Assembly (NCBI GenBank): GCA_020726005.1
Contig: DYTL01000034.1
Coordinates: 1-7,985 of the forward strand
DNA: 7,985 nt
Direction of reading: 5' to 3'
From: Microcaldota archaeon
GTDB lineage: Archaea; Micrarchaeota; Micrarchaeia; Anstonellales; Bilamarchaeaceae
Shown here: piece after piece, positions 1-5,917 of the stretch
Layout of the letters: every line of letters begins with the position of its first letter
Position numbering within the stretch: the stretch's first letter is position 1
Position numbers and translations under genes: made by a program
Notes under the pieces: model-generated
Databases searched by the model: none
What the model was told of the DNA's origin: nothing
Seen by the model: only the letters and a program-made list of their open reading frames with translations

Positions 1-76
1 TTGTCATTTTCAGGATTAGCTCATAAGATTCACTTTCAACGAATTACATGGATTTCTTTAGCATTATGTAGCGAGG

Positions 77-433
77 TTAGATTTTATCATTAAAAAGAAA
101 ACCTTTGCTCGGTTCGCTTGGAAGTCCTTGTCTAAATCTATAGTTTTCAAGCACTACCATTGCCTTCTTAAATTTGTCTTCCTTGTTTTTGAACAAATCT
201 TCGTCTAAAAATTCAAGATAAAGTGCGAAATCCGCCAGATTTTTTGAACCATCCAAAAGCATATTCTTTATTATTTCAACAGCTATGTTTTTTCCTTTTT
301 CGTCGCTTCCCCATACACTAAGCGCGAGCGCAACCTGATTTATAAAATGGTCCCTATCCTGTGCGTCCATAGATTTCCAGATAACAACAAGCTTCTTTTT
401 TGTATTCAATTCAAAATTTTCAAAAATTGTCAT
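77..433 (-). CDS. Hypothetical protein, 118 aa, helical and charged
   Basis: I do not recognise this protein. It starts MTIFENFELN and is rich in Lys, Glu, Asp and hydrophobic residues at helix-like spacing, for example residues 46-62 (KGKNIAVEIIKNMLLDG) and 65-80 (NLADFALYLEFLDEDL). It looks like a small soluble all-helical protein, with no signal peptide, membrane helix, Cys cluster or catalytic motif. The ATG lies one base after the TAG of the 435-671 gene, so both are almost certainly on one mRNA with this gene second. No Shine-Dalgarno sequence is evident, so translation may be coupled to termination of the upstream gene. No T-run follows the stop before the window edge, so the transcript may continue to the left. 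That the gene is real is supported by length and by the tight one-base junction; the function is unknown. Confidence 0.75.
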   Translation of the reverse strand: MTIFENFELNTKKKLVVIWKSMDAQDRDHFINQVALALSVWGSDEKGKNIAVEIIKNMLLDGSKNLADFALYLEFLDEDLFKNKEDKFKKAMVVLENYRFRQGLPSEPSKGFLFNDKI

Positions 434-434
434 G

Positions 435-671
435 CTAACACTTAAGTTTTGTTGAACGTTTCATCTCTTCCTCTATCCCACCAACAAACTCGTTTATAAC
501 TATATTATAAACTTTTCTTGAAATGTTTTGATCTCCTATTTTAGTTTTTAATATTTTAGGATAATCGGAGTCTTTTTTTATATTTGGGATAATTACATTT
601 TCCATTGATTGAACCACTTGCTCCTCTATCTCTCTCTCGTTTTTTTTCTTTGCAATTCTTTCTTTTGTCAT
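435..671 (-). CDS. Hypothetical protein, 78 aa, lysine- and glutamate-rich
   Basis: This is an unrecognised small protein. From the chosen start it reads MTKERIAKKKNEREIEEQ, a highly charged helix, followed by a more mixed part and a charged tail (EEEMKRSTKLKC). It could be a nucleic-acid- or ribosome-associated protein, but no motif shows this. The frame extends upstream to another ATG at 692, adding seven residues (MLYNCDV). I prefer 671 because those extra codons are AT-rich, promoter-like sequence, and a weak TATA-like element at 700-708 would place the mRNA start near 678, downstream of 692. The start is uncertain. Its TAG ends one base before the ATG of the 77-433 gene, which makes a two-gene operon with this gene first. 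Confidence 0.6.
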   Translation of the reverse strand: MTKERIAKKKNEREIEEQVVQSMENVIIPNIKKDSDYPKILKTKIGDQNISRKVYNIVINEFVGGIEEEMKRSTKLKC

Positions 672-699
672 AACATCACAATTATATAGCATAGTTAAA

Positions 700-708
700 A
701 TTTTTAAG
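700..708 (-). promoter_or_regulatory. Weak candidate TATA box for the 435-671 / 77-433 operon
   Basis: Read on the minus strand this is CTTAAAAAT. A TATA box centred here predicts transcription starting near 678, giving a leader of about seven bases before the ATG at 671. A second TATA-like stretch (minus strand TATATAAT, 681-688) would start transcription inside the gene and fits less well. Both are weak matches in AT-rich DNA. Confidence 0.25.
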
Positions 709-810
709 CTTATCGAAATTTGAAAAAGTTTAGTTTTTTCTCATCATAATACATAATTGAAAATGAAAAGATAGTTATCGGAACGCCGACAACTAGATTT
801 AGGTAGCCCG

Positions 811-816
811 AAAAAA
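811..816 (-). terminator. Candidate T-run terminator after the GTPase operon
   Basis: On the minus strand a run of six T begins one base after the stop of the 818-1069 gene. Further T-rich stretches occur around 757-770. Archaeal RNA polymerase can terminate at T-runs without a hairpin. The position is right, but a run this short is common in AT-rich DNA. Confidence 0.3.
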
Positions 817-817
817 T

Positions 818-1069
818 TTATTTTGGGTTGTTTATCGGCATCCAAGTATAATTTATGTATCTATAAAGCTTTTTTATTGTTGAATTATATACAAAATTGG
901 ATTTTGAAGCAGTTGCAAGTGGTTTATCTATTTCAATGTTAATTATGTTTCTCGTCCAGTTAAATTTAGTTGCGAATGGATTCTTTTCAATAATATAAAT
1001 ACATTGCTTTTCCTTTTTTTTGTTCTCGCACCATTGCACTATTTCATTTATTTCATCTTCGATAGACAT
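818..1069 (-). CDS. Hypothetical protein, 83 aa, downstream of and co-transcribed with the DRG GTPase
   Basis: I do not recognise this protein. It begins MSIEDEINEIVQWCENKKKEKQ, an acidic helix followed by a basic patch. The rest (residues 24-83) looks beta-rich and aromatic, with IYIIEKNPF near the start and YRYINYTWMP near the end. The two Cys are spaced too far apart and too few for a zinc site. A TTG three codons upstream (1078) also opens the frame, but the ATG at 1069 is the better start. Nine bases separate the GTPase stop from this ATG, so the gene is very probably second in the GTPase operon. No good Shine-Dalgarno sequence is visible. Eukaryotic DRG proteins act with a small binding partner (DFRP); that analogy is only suggestive here, as I see no DFRP similarity. 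Confidence 0.65.
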   Translation of the reverse strand: MSIEDEINEIVQWCENKKKEKQCIYIIEKNPFATKFNWTRNIINIEIDKPLATASKSNFVYNSTIKKLYRYINYTWMPINNPK

Positions 1070-1078
1070 ACAAACCAA

Positions 1079-2167
1079 CTAATATTTCTTTACTATAGAT
1101 ATAACATCTCCATCCTTAAGAATATGTTCGGCTCCAACACGCTGCCCCGGATGTTTTACGCTTTTACCCCATACAAGCGCGTGCTTAAAAGTTTTCATAA
1201 TATCGCGATGCAACCTTCCACATACTTCTCGTATAGTAATATTTTCTCGGACTATGAGCGGTTCTTTTAAATCCGCTTCTTCGCCGTGCGGTTTTGTGTA
1301 TATGCGAATAAATTTAAGCGTATTATATATTGCATCAATAACTGATTGTAAATTTTTTCCCTTTTCAGCAGCAATAGCTATGAATGGGAACTGAAATTTT
1401 TTTCTTAGTTCTTTTTCGTTCACTAAATCTATTTTGTTCATTACTGTTATAGCTGGAAGATAGATTCTATTTCCTTCAAGCACATCTATCAATTGATCTA
1501 CGTCTATATCACTTCTTATTACTATGTCCCCACTGTGAATTCCATATTCGTTTACTATATTTGAGATTGCGCGCACGTCTATTTTAGTAAGTTTAATTGT
1601 ATGGTTTATAATAAGCCCCCCACTTAAATTCTTTTTTATTACTACGTCTGGCGCATGTTGATTTAGTCGTATGCCCATACCATATAATTCCTTTACAAGT
1701 ACTTCATAATGTTCCGAGTGTTGCGCATCTAACATTAATATAATCAAATCAGAACTACGCGCGACTGCAATAACTTCTTTTCCGCGTCCTCTTCCGTCTT
1801 TTGCGCCTTGCAATATTCCGGGGAGATCAAGAATCTGCATTTTCGCACCTTTATAATGAAGCATGCCTGGTATACACGTAAGCGTAGTAAATGCGTACGC
1901 AGCTGTTTTACTTTCCGCATTAGTGATTTTTATAAGCAAGGTAGATTTTCCAACGCTTGGAAACCCGATTATTGCGATCGTTGCATCGCCGCTTTTCTTC
2001 ACATCAAATGCATGTCCACCTCCTTTGCGTTTCGGGCTTTCTAAAAGAGTGTGCCTGAGCTTCGCTATTTTTGCTTTCAGAAGCCCAATATGATATTCAG
2101 TAGCTTTGTTTTTCTGGGTTCTTTTTATTTCCTCCTCTAAATCATGAATTTTTTCGGAAATTCCCAT
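1079..2167 (-). CDS. drg: DRG-family (Obg superfamily) GTP-binding protein with TGS domain
   Basis: This 362-residue protein matches the usual length and full layout of archaeal and eukaryotic DRG GTPases. It has an N-terminal charged helical region (1-45) and a glycine-rich link (GGGHAFDVKKSGDA). G1 is GFPSVGKS (68-75), G2 Thr94/Thr95, G3 DLPG (114-117) and G4 NKID (244-247). The G5 region is near 265-270 (IAAEKG), a little unlike the common SA form. The DRG-specific S5D2L insert lies at about 162-235 (RLNQHAPD, then SGGLIINHT). A C-terminal TGS domain spans about 285-362, with RIYTKP and ALVWGKSVKHPGQRVG. DRG proteins bind GTP and associate with ribosomes and translation. The frame runs further upstream to 2305, but the internal ATG at 2167 is the true start: the family begins here, the extra 46 residues are unlike any DRG, and a TATA box sits 24-25 bases away, implying a leaderless mRNA. 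Confidence 0.95.
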   Translation of the reverse strand: MGISEKIHDLEEEIKRTQKNKATEYHIGLLKAKIAKLRHTLLESPKRKGGGHAFDVKKSGDATIAIIGFPSVGKSTLLIKITNAESKTAAYAFTTLTCIPGMLHYKGAKMQILDLPGILQGAKDGRGRGKEVIAVARSSDLIILMLDAQHSEHYEVLVKELYGMGIRLNQHAPDVVIKKNLSGGLIINHTIKLTKIDVRAISNIVNEYGIHSGDIVIRSDIDVDQLIDVLEGNRIYLPAITVMNKIDLVNEKELRKKFQFPFIAIAAEKGKNLQSVIDAIYNTLKFIRIYTKPHGEEADLKEPLIVRENITIREVCGRLHRDIMKTFKHALVWGKSVKHPGQRVGAEHILKDGDVISIVKKY

Positions 2168-2187
2168 ACAAAGTAATTGTGTGCACA

Positions 2188-2195
2188 AATATAAA
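2188..2195 (-). promoter_or_regulatory. TATA box of the DRG GTPase operon (leaderless)
   Basis: Read on the minus strand this is TTTATATT. Its centre is 24-25 bases from the GTPase ATG at 2167, the spacing expected when the mRNA begins at or next to the start codon. It is the exact inverse of the plus-strand box at 2198-2205. Confidence 0.7.
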
Positions 2196-2197
2196 GG

Positions 2198-2205
2198 TTT
2201 ATATT
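2198..2205 (+). promoter_or_regulatory. TATA box of the two-gene cassette (leaderless)
   Basis: The octamer is TTTATATT, preceded by a purine-rich AAAGG that could serve as the TFB recognition element. Its centre is 26-27 bases before the ATG at 2228, which predicts a leaderless mRNA and helps choose that ATG as the start. Only GG separates it from the inverted box of the GTPase. Confidence 0.75.
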
Positions 2206-2227
2206 GTTTGCATTCGTAAATGTTGTT

Positions 2228-5200
2228 ATGGGGACAGCAAGATCTGAAATAGGAAAAAGAGACAAGGAAGATGGAAATAATCACTATAATCTCGGAGAGA
2301 AGCACTATGCTCGTGGTGAATATACGAAAGCAATCGAGGAGTGCACTAAAGCAATTGAACTAAATCCAAAAAATGCAGACGCCTATCACCTTCGTGGAAT
2401 TAATTATTACAAACTTAGTCTATACATCAAAGCTATTGCGGATTTTAATAAAGCAAGCGAACTAAATTCGAAATATACAAATTGTTACAATCGCATGCTT
2501 TATGATGAATTACAATCAGCGATTAAGAAACAAGCATCTCGTAAGGAGATAATTAAGATTATAGATGAGCTATTGGAGAATACAACTAATAAAACATTAA
2601 AGAATGCATTAAATTATTTTAAAAATGAAGGGATATCTTATGAGGAGTGTAAGGAACAATACATAAAGTGTTATAATCTTGCTTTCCCCCCCGTCTTTTT
2701 CGCAGAACTACCTAACAAAAAAGGTATCGTACCTACAAAAACAGAGGAACATATACAACATCAAAAGGAATTAAGATTGGCACTTTTTTATTTGGAAAAA
2801 GGAGAAAATTGGGGGGGAAAAACGGTTCTTCCCGTTGAGGGACTTGGTAAAATATTTAAGGAAGCAGAGGAAAAATCGAAAGAAAAATTATCGGAAGAAC
2901 AAGTAATGAATATACTAAAAAATAATCTTGGTTTTAAGGATAATGAAGCAAAATATTTTGCAAAAAAAATTTATAACGACAAACCATTTTTTAATATGTT
3001 GAAAAATGAACCTTCTTTCGGAACCCTACAAAACGCGAATAGAACAATAAACAAACTTTATTTTGTAAAAAATCAACTTGATGTTAATACTATAATTAAT
3101 GAACTTTCTGATTTGAGAAGTGTGATTGGTGAAAATGTTGTTATTAATTTAAACAGGAATGCTTTAAATTTCGTGATTGCGCGCACTTATGGAAATATTA
3201 GGGATATGGCCACAAAAATGGAAATAGCAATTATAAAAACTGATGATGAACGTAATATTCTGCGAAAAATGCTGGAAAAAATTAACAACTCAAATATATA
3301 TGACCAAATACGCAAATATGAAACTGAGCATGGTTCTAATGTTTTGAGCAATTTGGACATTTTCGGAAAATATGCATACTTAACTTGTACTCGTCCTTTG
3401 TTGATTACAAAATATGGGAATTCGACTCAATTTGCTAAATATTTAGAAATACAACAAATACCGCATCAGCTTCAATATGTGCTTTTTTCAAAAACTATAC
3501 CATACATGATTGAGGGAAATACTGAATATGATGTTTTGAATATGATTTCAAAAATAGTAATACGGACCGATGAATTGTTTAGGTTCAATATGTGGAATGT
3601 TGAGGAAAAAGCATATAAATTCGGAACTGAAGTAATTGAAGTAATACGTAAAAGTGAACAATCATTCCTAAGAAGAATGATGAATATGGCGTTTGAAAGA
3701 CCAACTGCAACTGATCCTACGTTAAAGACAACCGGTGCTATTAACAAAAATGCAATGGAGCAAAAAACCCCTATTGAGGTTACTGAAGACGAAATAAGAA
3801 AATTCCTTTCTATTCTTGCACCAGAACTTATTAGTGAATTTGATTTAATTTTACGTGTTGAAGGTGTGAAATATCCAGAAAGCACGGTAAATAGTTTTAG
3901 ACGTCTTATGTCTGGACAAAATTTAGAATACCTTAAAATGCAACAAGGAAAAATTAATTTAGTAATAGCTACTGATCAAACGCTATTTGATAGATATCTT
4001 AACGAACTAATTTCAATAGAACCAATGCCTGACATATATACAAAATACAGTTTTGCAAGTATATCAAACTATTCATACCGACAAATTAATGGGAAAACTA
4101 CTACAAGTGGCGAAGCACCACTTATAGAATACAAAAAATGGGGTCCGCAACCTTTAATTTTAGTTTATGGTTCAATACATGCACAAAATGATTCAACAAA
4201 ATACATGTTAGGAAGTAAAGGAGAGAGTCTTTATCAATTAGGGTGTGCAGTGAATTATCAAGGCAAAGTTGATATCGCTGATCTTAATAATCAATTTAAC
4301 GGATTTGTAGATGCGTTCAAGGACGATGCAAATATACTTGTGTATCTTTACTTAAAGAACGAAAAAGATAAAGAATCTAAATACAACGTGGTTGTATATA
4401 AGAAAGATGGAGGGCAATATATGAAATTGCAAACATACGAACTTGATAAGAAAGAAGCAGCAGATATATTTGGAGGGTATGTTAATTATAATGGAGATGC
4501 ACGCATTTTATTCATGAATAATTCGCTCAAAGGATTAGTAGTAGGATACCAATTTAATGAAACTGGCCTTGCAACTCTAACAAACAATGACAAAAACCAA
4601 TTATCAGTAATATTTTCAATGACCGGAGATTCTAATAAAATTGGAGCACGTGTATACACCGATAAGGACGGAGCAAATCAACTCGGATTCAGGATGGAAA
4701 GAAAGGTTTCCGTTGATAATACTATAGGAAAAGAAAAGGATAAAGTTTTTGTTGATACTGCTGTAGGAAAAGAAGAGGATAAGATTATATATGGTATAAA
4801 TCTTAAAATGCAACCTGAAAACACAAAAATATCTGCAATTGCATTAAAACATTTGGAACAAATATTCGCATTTGGCGTTAATACGAATAATTCCTATTTT
4901 TTACTCGATTATATAAAATCAATAGAAAGTAAGAAAGGTAATAAAGATAGTATAGGAATAACTGCAGGTACTATAATAAATGAAGAGGCATTTGATTTAT
5001 GGTGGTACGATAATGCAAGGCAAGCAAACTACTCTTACGAAAACGAAGTTACTTATACTTTAAAAAAACTCTTAGAAGAACGCGATAATCTTAAAAAAGA
5101 GATGACAGCTGGAAAAATTGACGAAGTACAGGCAAAAATTACATATATAAATCAACGCATAGATGCCCTTAAGATAATATTAGGAAGACAAATGAGACGG

Positions 5201-5908
5201 GCATTTAAAATACGTCTTCTAAATGGTCAAAGAATAGAGTATGTAGGCGCTGAATCTGAGTTCATAAATTTTGTACAATATGGAGAAGAAAAAAGCTGGA
5301 GGATAAATGGAAGCATAGGCAAAACCAAATCAGTAGAATATACACAAATTGCTCAAAAAGAAAAGGAAATCGTGTCACTTCTCTCAGCAAATGTGCTAAA
5401 TATAGATGATATTACAATATTTAGTGGAAGATATGGAAAATCAAAAGCACCATTTGAATCTGAAGGTGGTGGTTGGTTTGGTGAAGTAGCAAGTACTACA
5501 AATAAAAAAGAGCGTACCGTAGCATTAACTGGAGCATATTATCGCTGGAATGAAAAACATCTAAAATTAAAAGAGAATTACCAGACCGTAATAGGTAAAG
5601 TAGAAGGCGGAGAAAAACTTAATACATTTTCATTAGGGTATGGTTCTACATCAATAGCTTTTAAGGAAAATGAACAAATACATAAACGATTCTATATAAT
5701 ATTAAACGGTGCACAAACAAAAGATAACTTTAATAATTTGGTAAAGGCACTTGCAGGCGAATTAGGATTCACAATACATTCAGTAACGATTGATGAAGTA
5801 CAACAACTTGGAATAAACATAACCGCCTGCAAATTAACCGGTTTTGATAAAAAAGCAACTAAAGTTGAAATAATTGCATACGGCCGATGGGAAGAACCAA
5901 TTTATTAA
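2228..5908 (+). CDS. Large TPR protein of unknown function, 1226 aa, beta-rich with coiled coil
   Basis: First gene of the cassette. Two consecutive 34-residue TPR repeats occupy residues 17-84, with canonical positions visible in HYNLGEKHYARGEYTKAIEE and IELNP; TPRs usually bind other proteins. Residues about 90-590 are mostly helical and unrecognised. Residues about 597-887 are rich in short alternating strands and turns (LILVYGSIHA, GLVVGYQF, NKIGARVYTDKDG) and contain a tandem 13-residue duplication (827-852). A coiled coil spans about 943-992, then a beta-rich C-terminus ends in EEPIY. There is no signal peptide or membrane helix, so it is probably cytoplasmic. The frame could open at a TTG at 2204, but that overlaps the TATA box, so the ATG at 2228 is chosen. 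The strand pattern resembles a beta-propeller, barrel or fibre-like repeat, but I cannot tell which. C7 and G7 runs occur at 2686 and 2811. The function is unknown. Confidence 0.9.
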   Translation: MGTARSEIGKRDKEDGNNHYNLGEKHYARGEYTKAIEECTKAIELNPKNADAYHLRGINYYKLSLYIKAIADFNKASELNSKYTNCYNRMLYDELQSAIKKQASRKEIIKIIDELLENTTNKTLKNALNYFKNEGISYEECKEQYIKCYNLAFPPVFFAELPNKKGIVPTKTEEHIQHQKELRLALFYLEKGENWGGKTVLPVEGLGKIFKEAEEKSKEKLSEEQVMNILKNNLGFKDNEAKYFAKKIYNDKPFFNMLKNEPSFGTLQNANRTINKLYFVKNQLDVNTIINELSDLRSVIGENVVINLNRNALNFVIARTYGNIRDMATKMEIAIIKTDDERNILRKMLEKINNSNIYDQIRKYETEHGSNVLSNLDIFGKYAYLTCTRPLLITKYGNSTQFAKYLEIQQIPHQLQYVLFSKTIPYMIEGNTEYDVLNMISKIVIRTDELFRFNMWNVEEKAYKFGTEVIEVIRKSEQSFLRRMMNMAFERPTATDPTLKTTGAINKNAMEQKTPIEVTEDEIRKFLSILAPELISEFDLILRVEGVKYPESTVNSFRRLMSGQNLEYLKMQQGKINLVIATDQTLFDRYLNELISIEPMPDIYTKYSFASISNYSYRQINGKTTTSGEAPLIEYKKWGPQPLILVYGSIHAQNDSTKYMLGSKGESLYQLGCAVNYQGKVDIADLNNQFNGFVDAFKDDANILVYLYLKNEKDKESKYNVVVYKKDGGQYMKLQTYELDKKEAADIFGGYVNYNGDARILFMNNSLKGLVVGYQFNETGLATLTNNDKNQLSVIFSMTGDSNKIGARVYTDKDGANQLGFRMERKVSVDNTIGKEKDKVFVDTAVGKEEDKIIYGINLKMQPENTKISAIALKHLEQIFAFGVNTNNSYFLLDYIKSIESKKGNKDSIGITAGTIINEEAFDLWWYDNARQANYSYENEVTYTLKKLLEERDNLKKEMTAGKIDEVQAKITYINQRIDALKIILGRQMRRAFKIRLLNGQRIEYVGAESEFINFVQYGEEKSWRINGSIGKTKSVEYTQIAQKEKEIVSLLSANVLNIDDITIFSGRYGKSKAPFESEGGGWFGEVASTTNKKERTVALTGAYYRWNEKHLKLKENYQTVIGKVEGGEKLNTFSLGYGSTSIAFKENEQIHKRFYIILNGAQTKDNFNNLVKALAGELGFTIHSVTIDEVQQLGINITACKLTGFDKKATKVEIIAYGRWEEPIY
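4706..4783 (+). repeat. In-frame 39-base tandem duplication inside the large TPR gene
   Basis: Two adjacent 39-base units (4706-4744 and 4745-4783) agree at 32 of 39 positions by eye. They encode VSVDNTIGKEKDK and VFVDTAVGKEEDK. The unit is 13 codons, so the frame is kept. It looks like an old local duplication that lengthened a strand-and-charged-turn unit in the beta-rich region. Confidence 0.85.
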
Positions 5909-5909
5909 A

Positions 5910-5913
5910 GTGA
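5910..5913 (+). promoter_or_regulatory. Weak Shine-Dalgarno-like GTGA before the 641-aa gene
   Basis: GTGA can pair with the archaeal 16S 3' end and ends four bases before the ATG at 5918. The pairing is short. With only nine bases between the genes, coupled translation from the upstream gene is equally likely. Confidence 0.35.
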
Positions 5914-5917
5914 AAAC

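Larger units (their letters stand above)
2150..2231. repeat. Direct repeat, copy 1: divergent promoter plus first six GTPase codons
   Basis: These 82 bases recur at 7862-7944. By hand alignment about 72 of 83 columns agree, with one single-base gap. The left 17 bases and the last 16 bases are identical; all differences lie between them. Copy 1 spans GTPase codons 1-6 (the left boundary falls exactly on a codon boundary), both TATA boxes, and the ATG at 2228. It also holds an 8-base palindrome TGTGCACA (2180-2187), not kept exactly in copy 2. Confidence 0.9.

Noticed and set aside
1..7. Minus-strand ATG at the extreme left edge as the next gene of the 77-671 operon
   Set aside because: Only two codons are visible, which cannot be assessed.
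1..93. Plus-strand frame open from the left edge to TAA at 91-93 (about 30 codons), possibly the end of a gene
   Set aside because: It is short, resembles nothing I know, and would overlap the 77-433 gene on the other strand by 17 bases. An open frame of this length occurs by chance, and the sequence to the left is needed to decide.
693..817. Possible C/D-type small RNA or tRNA in the gap between the two minus-strand operons
   Set aside because: A C-box-like ATGATGA exists on the minus strand, but no D box CTGA follows at a suitable distance, and there is no tRNA cloverleaf or GTTCGA-type loop.
2204..2227. Upstream TTG start of the large TPR gene (adds eight residues)
   Set aside because: The TTG overlaps the TATA box and would precede the predicted transcription start.
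2168..2305. N-terminal extension of the GTPase (46 more residues, hydrophobic, signal-like)
   Set aside because: It would cross the promoter and overlap the cassette's first codons. DRG proteins start at the MGISEK position, and the TATA spacing supports 2167.
3472..3885. 137-codon minus-strand frame inside the large TPR gene
   Set aside because: It lies wholly within a well-supported gene on the other strand, with no promoter and a composition typical of a shadow frame. The minus-strand frames at 6232-6744 and 7375-7596 were rejected for the same reason.
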